A DNA stretch of 64,000 nucleotides from Liolophura sinensis. Taxonomy: Eukaryota > Mollusca > Polyplacophora > Chitonida > Chitonidae. Shown in pieces: positions 47,821 to 58,639 of this stretch. The notes under the pieces were generated by a model. The model had not been told where the DNA came from. It made no database searches and saw nothing but the letters and a program-made list of their open reading frames with translations. Position numbers and translations under genes: made by a program. The stretch lies in assembly GCF_032854445.1 (NCBI RefSeq), contig NC_088301.1:54487187-54551186 (forward strand). The letters run 5' to 3'. Position 1 is the first letter of the stretch, and every line of letters starts with the position of its first letter.

Positions 47821-47978
47821 GTGTTATCGTAGGCCTCCTCCACATCCAGACATGCATAGGCTGTCCAGACGACGCCGTCACACATGTATACGCATGTTTA
47901 GGAAATCTTGTCGGCGAAGACGGAAAAATAAAGGTCTTGGCGGGTGATGACGCAAAAGAGTTTTTACCAAAAGTGCTT
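47821..47978 (+). CDS. Candidate internal exon, unknown gene
   Basis: Strong splice signals on both sides: acceptor TTTTTTGTCTGTTCTCAG and donor CTT/GTAAGT. The 158-nt exon enters with two bases of a split codon and leaves at a codon boundary. It reads VIVGLLHIQTCIGCPDDAV, then THVYACLGNLVGEDGKIKV, then LAGDDAKEFLPKVL, with three cysteines and a plausible globular composition. Family not recognised. The next exon should start in phase 0; the acceptor at 51,766 opens such an exon and the join reads EFLPKVL-DLLMKAG. Plausible, but unproven without transcripts. Confidence 0.5.
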
Positions 47979-48530
47979 GTAAGTTGTGTATATTATTGCT
48001 ATTAATTTTACTGAACAAGACTTTCTGAACAAAATGGCCGCCATCGTAAGCCATGTGTTTTCACAACGCAATTAACACATAAAAATAGTCAAAAGTACTA
48101 TCCCGAAAGTCTAATGTTTGGATTGGCTAAAGTATTTCGAATACCTTTGAATAACGTGAACATACTTGAACTGCAAATCAGTCAGCAACCAGTTCAATGA
48201 AATATCATTCCATTTTGAGTTTAATTTTTATACAATTACAGAGGCATAATTGTTAAGCCTTAATAGTCCCCACGAGCCAGTTGTTTACAAATGTATTTTT
48301 AGAGTTTATGTCAGGTTTAAATAATCACTAAACACTAAATGATGCCCTAAATATACAATAATGGCTGAGAAGACAAGATTAAATACCAGGCTTAACTATT
48401 TTTAAAATATACCGGGCCCAGAGTCCTCAAGCTTCTTTTTTCTTGGTGCGACATTACATTCTTATTGTCATTTTTTGCACAGAGACGGAAGCGTTGATAT
48501 AACTATCCATTGCGTCCAGAACGTTTTAAC

Positions 48531-48851
48531 TCAGTGTCGAGGACCCCCACAGGAAAATGCACTTGAAGAGTACACTGGACCCAGCTGCTGATGAAGAAAG
48601 CATTTGATACAGCATGCGAGAAGAAAGAGCGTAAGCCATAGGAGAAAACAGATACTATAAGAAAATAAGGAAAACCACATTTTCAAAGCTACTAAATACT
48701 TGTTCCAGTACAATATTATGCGTAACTGAAATGTTGATTTTTTTGTGGGTCTGCATTTTTTACGATAAACAGTTTCTGTAGAATTACACCAGTAATCAGT
48801 AGTTGCTACGCTTCGAAATTGTGCAAAAACGGTTTTAAATAGTGTTGTCAT
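48531..48851 (-). CDS. Hypothetical ORF with one transmembrane segment
   Basis: An ATG-started frame of about 106 residues containing one strongly hydrophobic stretch (MWFSLFSYSICFLLWLTLFL) followed by a short cysteine-rich tail. No domain, splice or promoter support. AT-rich DNA easily produces such hydrophobic frames, so this may be spurious. Confidence 0.15.
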   Translation of the reverse strand: MTTLFKTVFAQFRSVATTDYWCNSTETVYRKKCRPTKKSTFQLRIILYWNKYLVALKMWFSLFSYSICFLLWLTLFLLACCIKCFLHQQLGPVYSSSAFSCGGPRH

Positions 48852-49284
48852 TGGTTTAGTATCGCATTCTAGTGATTTAACCACATAACCACTGTTCAAG
48901 AGAGGCTACAAAACTCAGAAGTATCATACATTGTGATTGTCTTGATCAGATCGTCCTCTTTTCATCTTGGAAGAGCTTTGTAAGCTTTTAGAACATGTAA
49001 CTTGAGTAACTCTTCATTGCTTAATAGGAAGAAAAGAAAGAAAATTGTCTGGAACAATTCATTTGCTGAAATGAATAAGCATTTCCAGACTGAGAGCGCA
49101 GACTAGCACAAACGTGTTCAACGGCAAAATTAGATTGAATCGCCTGCTAAAATGAAAAATTAGCCACTGATGATTGAAGTTTTTACCTTAAAAGCCAGCA
49201 GCCATTTACCCCCAGCTACATGTATATGAGGGTATATCATAAACATGCGTCTTCCACGAACCTGGCAGAACAAAGGGTGGTTAA

Positions 49285-49350
49285 TACGAAAAACCACGGC
49301 ATGGACAGTTAAACTATAGTGCGCCGTCGAGCAAATGGTCACCGGTGAAA
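49285..49350 (+). repeat. Repeat family B, weak copy
   Basis: GGCATGGACAGTTAAACTATAGTGCG followed by GAGCAAATGGTCACCGGTGAA resembles the centre of family B (CAGTGTGATAG, GGCGAATGGTTACACG, CCGGTGAA). Confidence 0.4.
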
Positions 49351-49397
49351 TGCTTAGATAGTAGAAAGTCATGAACTTTTATTTCTTTTCTTGTCAG

Positions 49398-49534
49398 ATT
49401 ACTTGAAAACATCCGCCTGTGTTTCGGGATATAAAGACAGGATACAGACCGTGTTGCAAGTCGATGCAAAAACAGTTTTTAGCCGCAAAGGATGAAGCCT
49501 ACACAAAAGAAAAATATATGGATCTTATGTGCAG
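49398..49534 (+). CDS. Candidate exon, unknown gene
   Basis: Excellent acceptor (CTTTTATTTCTTTTCTTGTCAG) and donor (TGTGCAG/GTGAGA). The frame that joins to the next acceptor at 50,313 reads PPVFRDIKTGYRPCCKSMQ, then QFLAAKDEAYTKEKYMDLMC, a protein-like lysine-rich segment, but it meets a TGA at 49,404-49,406, only six bases into the exon. Either the exon starts at one of the AGs further in (for example before 49,441), it is 5' non-coding up to an internal ATG (codon ATG of SMQKQFLAAK), or the gene is broken. Function unknown. Confidence 0.35.
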
Positions 49535-50312
49535 GTGAGAAGACACCCGAAATTATAGTGATCTACGTACATATCATGCACATCGATATGTAAAAAACAA
49601 ATACCATGACTTATTGTCTCAACCAACGACGTATTTCTGTAGTGTTTAGTGGCATGATATTTTACGCAATGTCAACATTGAACACTTCCCTATGCAAGAG
49701 GTTGGCCCTTGCTTGACTAGTGATTCACAGAAAAAGGTAGCCATTAAAGCTAATCCTGTGTCTGGTAAACTGTTAAAGAGGTCCACAATAGTTATGTTAA
49801 TGGTACAATTAATCGTTGGGGAATTTAATGCTGTATTCTGTCGAAAAGGTAACCCTTGTCAAGTTTCACACCAGTATGATCATTCTTTTCTTATTTTTCC
49901 ACAGTTTTATTCACGGTATAACGCGCTGCACTGAATCCCCATAAGGGTTGTACTGCGACGCGGTAACAGCCAGAACTATAGTGGACTTTATGTCTGGGGT
50001 TACACCCGTCACGTGCATTCCGTATTCAAACAAGGCTCAGACAGGACGCTACCGAGTGTTTTAAGCCTGATGTTTCTGCTCCTGCTTTCTTGGATTATTA
50101 ACGTCTAGGATATCTGGCTGTGTTTTCACATTGTTCACCTTACGTTTCGCCGAGTTGGTATGACCAACAGTGTTCATCTTGCCAACAAAGACATAAATGT
50201 GTCATCTTCTACAACAAACAGTACTTTCTTATGAACGTTTCAACATATCGTTGTTTATCACATAAGATCATTAACGATGTTCGGCTGGAATTCTGATCTG
50301 TTTCTGTTGCAG

Positions 50313-50424
50313 TGATGACGCTTTACACTTCATCATTATGGAAAAGAAAATATATACTTCCCACAGAGGAAGGCGATCGTGGATCATACTGGTATTGCAT
50401 CAATGGCAATGTGACATGAAATGA
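50313..50424 (+). CDS. Candidate exon following 49,398-49,534
   Basis: Acceptor TGATCTGTTTCTGTTGCAG is strong. Joined to the preceding exon the split codon becomes AGT and the frame continues DDALHFIIMEKKIYTSHRG, then RSWIILVLHQWQ, to TGA at 50,422-50,424. This could be the last exon, or the frame may exit at a weak donor (ACTG/GTATTG). No family recognised. Confidence 0.3.
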
Positions 50425-51365
50425 TGTGAATTGAAGAATTGAATTATTTCGCTTATATTTTGAAAGAAAGTGTGCCAAAATATGATCTTCACGGAAAGCT
50501 GTATATATACTTTTGGTGGGATAGCTGAAAGATACTTTGATTTTTTATGAGTGTGTTTCAAGCAGTTTGGTTTTCCTGTTCGGTATGGCGAGTAAAATCG
50601 AGCTGCACAGCCTGACTTGATGGCGTGCGAAACGTACATTATTTATTATGCAGAGGAGCCTGCATCTTGGTGCTCACGAACTTTTAAATCCACATCCTGT
50701 AAGATTCCTAAATAAATTCTTACAGCAAAGCTAAAGAAACTTCTTTCACCTTTGGTATCACTGTTTCTATATATGTATAAATGCTATTAGACTTAAATGT
50801 GGTACATGTAAACGTAGGTATACGTCGTGTTACAGAATAGAATGCACATTGAAGGAGTGCATTTAATCAAAACATAAGTACATTCAACCAAAACCAATAT
50901 GTGGCACCGACGTATTTCTCACCGTTTTAATGAGATTATACACCATTACTTTTTGGGGATTTTCTGAATTAGTTTTGTATAATTACTTTCGTAACGTCCT
51001 TTAACTTTTGTTTCAAGCTCAAAGAAATTGTCAGGATCTTTTCAACCACTCTCCTTATAAATTTCTTTGTAAATATTGCAATGTAATAAACTATTATAGA
51101 GTAGTGACATTAAGAACTAACCGTCCACTTGGTTCGAATTTTTGACGCTATGCAAATTCACTGCTCGTCTGGTCATATTTTGTGGGAAGAAATGTGAGTT
51201 CTGACATGTACACAATAAATGCGATTGTTCTGTAAATTAGTGTGTAATGCTGTGCTGTTTGTAACTTTTTGCGATTGTTTTGTTCTATCTCTGTATAATT
51301 ATCTGCCATATTTGAATTAGATCATCTCGCGAGATAGTTCATTATCCTGTTGATGCATTAGGCTG

Positions 51366-51366
<1 letters not shown>

Positions 51367-51451
<85 letters not shown>

Positions 51452-51452
51452 T
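51367..51452. repeat. (TA)n microsatellite with AATA interruptions
   Basis: About 86 bp of TA repeats with two internal TAATAT slips. Confidence 0.97.
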
Positions 51453-51766
51453 CTGGACAAAATACATAGCAACAGCGTAATGCATAAACACGATAAGTAT
51501 CTACAGATATAGATATTGAATTATATCAAATATATATTATTATATCATATATTCCCAAATCGTTTGGTTTTCCTAGCATATATAATCAGACTCTGCACGG
51601 CAAAAAACTGACAGTTAGATCATTATCCCTTGAACATTTCTACTCTCATACTTTGTGCCCTGGTAAAAGTAAAGGGGTAAAAAGTTCTCGCCTATCCTAA
51701 GCGAGATTCTTCTGGCTGCTGGACAGATCGATTGCGACCCAAGACGTATCTGCTTCTTAACCCTAG

Positions 51767-52093
51767 GATTTGTTGATGAAAGCTGGGGTCATGGCAAACA
51801 AACGACAGTTGGAATGGAAAGAGAAGATTAATAAGGTGAAAATCAATAAAAAGGCACATCCTTTAACACCCCTGTCTTTATGGTTGGAATTGTTTCAAAC
51901 GGGCGGGACTATAAGATACACCGTTTATGTGAGAAGTTTGGACATTATTGAGATGAGCGAGCCTGTTGGAACCGTTCAACCATTTATCACCGTACTATCT
52001 GAGCCACAAATCAAAACACAAGATATTCGGAAGCGACCAACTCTTCTTGCTATTCAGTGGAAAGAAATAAATGCATGTCTGTTTGTCGAATAA
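51767..52093 (+). CDS. Candidate terminal exon, paralogous to the ORF at 27,070-27,306
   Basis: Opened in phase 0 by a strong acceptor (ATCTGCTTCTTAACCCTAG) and read to TAA. It gives DLLMKAGVMANKRQLEWKEK, SLWLELFQTGGTIRYTVYV, RSLDIIEMSE, PQIKTQDIRKRPTLLAIQW and ends CLFVE. The second half shares LDIIE, QIK.-DI.K and an I-x-W segment with the minus-strand ORF at 27 kb, in the same order and spacing within a few residues. That two distant segments keep this pattern suggests past protein-level selection. Family unknown. It may be preceded by the exon at 47,821-47,978. Confidence 0.5.
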   Translation, partial: DLLMKAGVMANKRQLEWKEKINKVKINKKAHPLTPLSLWLELFQTGGTIRYTVYVRSLDIIEMSEPVGTVQPFITVLSEPQIKTQDIRKRPTLLAIQWKEINACLFVE

Positions 52094-52099
52094 CATATC

Positions 52100-54370
52100 A
52101 TCTATTGTGTACTTATGAGGAAAGAGGTAGGCTATAGACACACTGATCTGTTGAAAGTTTCACATGGCTGTCAAAAAACCATGTATTTTACCAAGTGAAG
52201 AAAATCTCGTAAATAATGTCAGGTATATATATATTTGGTATCAATCAAGGAACACAATCTGTCCTCGGCTAGGTATATTTCCAGACCTAAAGAATGGAAA
52301 AAACTGATGGAACATAGTGCTTAATCTTTGGCATCACTGAAAACTCTTTTTAAGTTTCATTGCTGCCAAATTCAGATGACTGACTTCCATTCACATATTA
52401 TAGCCTTTGTTGTTGCAGGATTGGGGAGCTTCATGTTATTGCATTAATGAAAAAAATATGATTTGATCATTTCACTTGGTTAAATTTTAAGCTTGAAGGT
52501 GTCTCACCCCAGGTATTGCTGAGCTCACAACCATTTTTTTGCCATACATAATTTAATCTTTAGGAAATATGAGGATGCTTCCAATCGTTCGTACAGTGTG
52601 AGATGATCTACAATACAATGTATCTAGCTGGAGCGTAAACAGAGATAAAATTCTTTGTCACTGAAATTCGAGCTTATCTTAGGGCCAGCAGAAAAGCTGC
52701 TTTGAACGGGGTTTACCTAGACTGATACGATGGAAGTTAGTGGTGTTTCATTGTCGTGGAAGTGGACAGTCTTTGTAAGGGACCGTAACGGGAAACTGGA
52801 AATCTCAGTTGGAAAAGGGGGAAATAAGTCAAACGAAAATGTTCACATTACTTTGCGTTGAACAAATCCTTATGGCATCGGATATTGTTATGGAAAACCA
52901 GGGTTTTTCGTATCCCCAGTGACAGCTGTTTCCTTATTGATTATGAGCTCCTTTAGGCAAAAATGTCTTCAGGCGTTTAGCCACAGTTTATGAAGATCTA
53001 GCTTTGGAATTGGTTAAACTCAGCATAGTAAAGCACAGCTGTGTATGACGTGAAACATCTCCAGATATTTAGAACATTATTCGCTTTTGGCCAATGACTT
53101 CCAAAGTGCTGCACTGCCTAATCTGAACCGATATGTCAAAATTGCCAAATTCTTAGCTCAATCTTGGTTTCATAAATTGAAATTAAACATTTCAAAGAAC
53201 AATTAACATGTGCATTATCAATAAAACAGATGCATTCTCTCTCTCTCCCACACTGAGCAGTTCTTTAGAATCCTAAGGAACGGAATTCTTTTGAAATGTA
53301 ATATTAAAAACGGTTTGTTTCTAATGTACTGTTAAATCTCTGTGGATCCCGTGCCCAAATTGAGCTAATCCACGACAATAGCATTCAATCATGGTCGGCT
53401 TAGGACAAGATCTCAATTTTTTATGATTTTGTCTCTGGAGAAGTTTGTTTTGTAGTAAATAATTGCGTGGTGAACGTGTGATAGATTCTCTGATATTTTT
53501 TCAGGAAAAATTAACCGTTTTATGCCATGCTACATTTCACGCATTTGTTGATGTGTAAAACTATTGACAAGTCTAAAAACTCTGTGGAATGTGTAGTCTT
53601 CTGGGAGTCAAATTGGGTATGAGTGTCACCTATAAACAATTGGGAAAAAATGGCAAATAAGTTTATACACAAATAGCTAAGTATATGCCATTTATATGAC
53701 AAATAAAGCTTTTGCTACAAACAGTTACTAATATCATTACAAGATGCATGCAGTGCATTATTTCCAGTCAATTTCAAACCAAGACCAAAACAAAAACAAA
53801 GACAGTTAAATTAATATCGTGTGATATGGTTGTAGAAAAAAATGTCATACATCACAATAATGCTTCTTAAGACAACTAAAGGCGGTTTAAATGATACTCC
53901 CTGTGATACTTCCCTGGTAAGGCTTTACATCCAAATCACATTCTGTACCGTGAAATGATGTTGCAAAAACGCATCTTCATCGAATGTCTGAGGAAATCTA
54001 ATTACTGTGTGTGCGTGATGGCTGTATGTTTAGTATTCAAGCGTGCAGATGTAATCACAGTCGTTCGATACTCTAGCCATTCAGCGTGCAAAATGAATTA
54101 AGGTATCACCAAAATGGCATATACATTTACATGTATGCAGGGACAACAGAATTGTTCACAACACTTACCGACTTTGTTTACGGCTCTGAATATACACAAG
54201 ATCAGCAATTTCCAATTCAGTCATTTTGCAGCAAATGAGAGGAAAACAATTTCAGACCTACAAACCATTAGAAATCAGTTAACATTACCCCTGATTTGTA
54301 ACCATTTTTGTAGCAGCTGTTAGAATCTGGTAACAGTTTTAGTTATGAAACAGTGAAAAGTTGACTTCAG
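52100..54370. other. No gene recognised
   Basis: 3' flank of the candidate exon, AT-rich. An AATAAA-like hexamer occurs at about 53,219 (CAATAAAAC), far downstream. No domain recognised. Confidence 0.4.
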
Positions 54371-54380
54371 ATCTCGATTG

Positions 54381-54795
54381 TCAGGTTTAAATCATGAGGT
54401 GTCATATTTACAACTCTGTCATGTTTACATCTCATAGTAAGGTTTAAGTCTTACAGTTATGTTTACATGCAACAGTAAGTCATGTTTACATCTCACAGTA
54501 AGACTTACATCTAACAGTAAGGTTTAAGTCTCACAGTTATGTTTACATACCACAGTCAGTCATGTTTACATCTCACAGTAAGGCTTACATCTAACAGTTA
54601 GGTTTACGTCTCACAGTTATGTTTACATACCAAAATCAGTCATGTTTACATCTCACAGTTAGGCTTGCATCTAACAGTTAGGTTTACGTCTCACAGTTAT
54701 GTTTTAAGTACCCCAGTCAATAAGGTTTACATTTCACAGTCAGGCTTACATCTTACAGTTACGTTTACGTCTCACATTTCAGGCGATGGCTCATT
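54381..54795 (+). repeat. Irregular ~19-bp tandem repeat block
   Basis: GTTTACATCTCACAGTAAG-type units of about 19 bp, with CATCTAACAGTTAGG and ACATACCACAGTCAG variants, run up to the hairpin at 54,796. It is the presumed older form of the 38-bp array that follows. Confidence 0.85.
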
Positions 54796-54827
54796 CTGCC
54801 TGTGGTATGATTACATACCACAGGCAG
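54796..54827. repeat. Perfect 14-bp hairpin between the two minisatellite blocks
   Basis: CTGCCTGTGGTATG - ATTA - CATACCACAGGCAG: a perfect stem of 14 bp and a 4-nt loop, placed exactly where the 19-bp pattern gives way to the regular 38-bp pattern. Confidence 0.95.
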
Positions 54828-54830
54828 ATA

Positions 54831-56516
54831 TATGTCTTACAGGCAGGCTTACATCTCACAGCCAGTCAAATGTCTTACAAGCAGGTTTACATCTCACAGC
54901 CAGAGATATGTCTTACAGGCAAGCTTACATCTCACAGCCAAACATTAGTCTTACAGGCAGGTTTTCATCTCACAGCCACACATATTTCTTACAGACAGGC
55001 TTACATCTCACAACCAGTCAAATGTCTTACAGGCAGGCTTACATTTCACAGCCAGTAATATGTCTTACAGGCGGGCTTACATCTCACAGTCAGACATATG
55101 TCTTACAAGCAGGCTTACATCTCACAGCAAATATATGTCTTTTAGGCAAGCTTACATCTCACAGCCACACATATGTCTTACAGGCGGGCTTACATCTCAC
55201 AGTCAGACATAAGTCTTACAGGCGGGCTTACATCTCACAGCCAGACATATGTCTTACAGGCCAGGCTTACATCTCACAGCCAGTCAAATGTCTTACAGGC
55301 AGGCTTACATCACACAGCCAGCCAAATGTCTTACAGACAGGCTTACATTTCACTGCCGGTAAAATGTCTTACAGGCAGGCTTACATCTCACAGTCAGATA
55401 TATGTCTTACAGACAGGATTACACCTCACAGCCAGACATAAGTCTTACAGCAGGCTTACATCTCTTAGCCGGTCATATGTCTTACAGACAGGCTTACATC
55501 TCAGAGCCAGTACAATGTCTTACTGGCAGGCTTACATCTCACAGCCAGTCAAATGTCTTACAGCAGGCTTACATCACACAGCCAGCCAAATGTCTTACAG
55601 ACAGGCTTGCATTTCACAGCCAGTAAAAATGTCTTACAGGCAGGCTTACATTTCACAGCCGGTAAAATGTCTTACAGGCAGGCTTACATCTCACAGTCAG
55701 ATATATGTCTTACAGACAGGCTTACACCTCACAGCCAGACATAAGTCTTACAGGCGAGCTTACATCTCACAGCCAGACATATGTCTTACAGGCAGGCTTA
55801 CATCTCACAGCCAGTCAAATGTCTTACAGGCAGGCTTACATCACACAGCCAGCCAAATGTCTTACAGGCAGGCTTACATTTCACAGCCAGCCAAATGTCT
55901 TACAGGCAGGCTTACACCTCACAACCAGACATAAGTCTTACAGTCAGGCTTACATCTCAGAGCCAAACATAAGTCTTACAGGCAAGCTTACATCTCATGG
56001 CCAAACATACGTCTCAACAGGTAAGCTTACATTTCACAGCCAGACTATTGTTTTACAGGCAGGCTTACATCTCACACCCAAACATAAGTCTTACAGGCAA
56101 GCTTGCATCTCACAGCCAAACATATGTCTTACAGGCGGGCTTACATCTCACAGTCAGACATAAGTCTTACAGACAGGCTTACATCTCACTGTCAAACATA
56201 AGTCTTACAGGCAGGTTTACATCTCACTGTCAGTCAAATGTCTTACAGGCAGGTTTACATCTCACTGTCAGTCAAATGTCTTACAGACAGGCTTACATCT
56301 CACTGTCAAACATAAGTCTTACAGGCAGGTTTACATCTCACTGTCAGTCAAATGTCTTACAGGCAGGCTTACATCTCATGGCCAAACAAAGGTCTTACAG
56401 GTAAGCTTACATTTCACAGCCAAATATATGTCTTGCAGACAGGCTTACATCTCACAGCCCAACTGTCAAACAAACTCTTACAGGCAAACTTACATCTCAC
56501 AGCCAGACATATGTCA
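54831..56516 (+). repeat. 38-bp minisatellite array, more than 40 units
   Basis: The unit is ACATCTCACAGCCAGTCAA joined to ATGTCTTACAGGCAGGCTT. The two halves agree at 12 of 19 positions, so the 38-mer is a dimer of a 19-bp ancestor. Units vary by substitutions and by 1-2-bp indels. The plus-strand unit contains no TAA, TAG or TGA, so all three forward frames are open for long stretches (up to about 250 codons) and give the same 38-residue pattern. I interpret the ORFs as a consequence of the repeat, not as genes. Confidence 0.97.
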
Positions 56517-56519
56517 AAA

Positions 56520-57380
56520 TATGCATCTCATATGCACTTTGATCGCAACTTTTCATATATCCATTTTGTCGCCAACAACAACTGACGTTGGCGACCTTAT
56601 TCTGCCACAGTGTAAGAAGATAAATGCTTGCTTTGGCTAGGACTTGTGTGCCAGTAGCCAAGGGAGCATCGCTATGCAGCCTATTGTTCTCATTTTCGAG
56701 GACAGAACAGCCATTAATCATTGTACAAGAATGATTTCGGGATTACAGGAGGCGAGAATCACTTCCTCCACTAAAAATGAAGAGCAGATTCCAATGCAAA
56801 ATAAATACGCATGATTTTTAATCCTTTTGTAAGAAACTCTCAATGAGAGTTTAGTGCACTGTGTATTGCTTATGTAGATTCCTCTACGTGTTTGCGATTT
56901 ATTTATCAGTATGATACTACGATATGTTAACAGCCTGGAAAATAATCGCAATGCGTGACATGCTTGAACCAAGTATACTTGAATGAAAATTTTTGATACC
57001 CTATGTGTATAAATGTTTTACTACGTATAAATAGTATACATAACAACTGAGACATCTTGGCCAATTTACGTGTATAAAATCCTGCAAAATTAAAGTTGGA
57101 GAGGAATTGGGGAACGGCATTCACGGATTTATGGCATTTTTAATTATCTAAAGTGTGAACTAAATTCGTTTTCTATTTAACTGATGGTGTCACTATGAAA
57201 CTGTGTGTCTTCACTAATACTACAAAGGTATTCAGAATATTTTATCGCCTCAAATATCGCTTGTAAAGGAAATAAATATACATTTGGTATTTAAAGAAGA
57301 TAACGTGCTACTGAGATTCTCAGTAAACACAAACTCTGTACATTAGTATAGGAAAACAGCCTATAATAAAAGAAAAATAC
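56520..57380. other. No gene recognised
   Basis: Flank of the minisatellite with short ORFs only. Confidence 0.45.
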
Positions 57381-57384
57381 GGAA

Positions 57385-57490
57385 TGACAGGCGACGACAG
57401 TACAGTAATTGTCAAATGGTCACACGTAACTGGTGAATTCCGACCTTTTGTCAATTTTCCTGAGTTTCATTCTAACTTCTAATGTGCTAT
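57385..57490 (+). repeat. Repeat family B, partial copy
   Basis: GGCGACGACAGTACAGTAATTG, AATGGTCACACGTAACTGGTG, ATTCCGACCTTTTGTCA and TTTCATTCTAACTTCTAATG parallel GCGACGACAGTGTGATAG, AATGGTTACACGTACGTAAC and CTCTTGTCA..TATTCTAACTTTTCATG at 21,738-21,845. Confidence 0.7.
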
Positions 57491-58071
57491 TGCCCAGTAT
57501 AGTAAAACTGTCGTTATTATGGGTTAGTATTTGCGTATAAACTACAGCCATGCGTACTAAGCTGTAGAATTGGCGTGACTGACATTTCCGTATGTTGGAG
57601 TCATAAACAGCCTGTGCCAAATGAGAATAATTTTGGTTGTATTCATTTACACCGACAAACTGTACAGCTGTTTATATGCTGATATTGGTAAAACGATCGA
57701 TTCATTTCATACAGTGCATATTAACACAACCGTAATGGAAACACAATTTCAATAAGGCTATGCCTTTAATTAATATAATATATTGATGATACAGAAAACT
57801 TCACCTAAAGAGCCTGAGAGAGTCCCATTACACCGTTTTCAAGATGTACAAATGCATAAAAGATACAAGAATGCACATATTACATCCAGGTAGTCTTCTA
57901 GACTTGGCCAATTCGTATACCATGGTCAAGTGCCTGTCAAACTCAGAACAGGAATTTAGTGCACAATAGACAATGTGACAAGGGCCTCCGACATCGACTT
58001 GTGCGTTTAACGGAAACAAAGAGATCAAGATCTGTATAACTCAAGTGGCGTCTTGCGTTAAAAGCCTTAAG

Positions 58072-58275
58072 ATGGAAGTCTCCAAGAAGGGAGAGGATTC
58101 CGCTGCTTGTACACATAGGCATCGGCCTAATGTGTTCACAAAACTCTGTCCATCTTTCGAAATGTCACGAATCTGCCATGGCAAAATGGTATTATTCAGA
58201 ATTACACACACAAAGGAAACCCATTATTACACTCAAAATTTCATCACGGTGGAAACAGAGCTCCCATCGCCTTTA
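58072..58275 (+). CDS. Candidate first exon, unknown gene
   Basis: The ATG at 58,072 opens 68 codons (MEVSKKGEDSAACTHRHRP, ICHGKMVLFRITHTKE, YYTQNFITVETELPSPL) ending at a good donor, TTA/GTGAGT, at a codon boundary. No domain recognised. The frame also continues through the donor to 58,335, so coding status is uncertain. Confidence 0.25.
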
Positions 58276-58639
58276 GTGAGTATCTCAGTTGATTGCTGCT
58301 TGCCACATACAAGAAGGAAATGGATTTACCATTAGGTGGGCACTATCGAGAACAAAGCCAGGTTTATGGGTAGAAGGGTGTTTTGGAGCCAAACAGACAG
58401 TAGCACAAGCCCCAGGCGTTACTTGTAGGCGCGTTTTGATAAGGTTCATTATTTGCCGTGCAAGTTTCACAATTAAGCGTATCCTGATAAAACTAAGTAG
58501 CCAGCACCCACCAAGTCAAATCCCTCTCGTCCTTGCGTTTCATTGCAATGGAGTTGGAACATTAAGCAACATAGAACATCGACCAATCGTCACTAAAACA
58601 GCTCAAAGTACCGAAACTAGAAGTAAAAAGTAGGCCTGT

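Noticed and set aside
54665-56585. Long plus-strand ORFs (up to 258 codons) in three frames
   Set aside because: All are products of the stop-less 38-bp minisatellite; overlapping frames with the same pattern argue against a normal gene.
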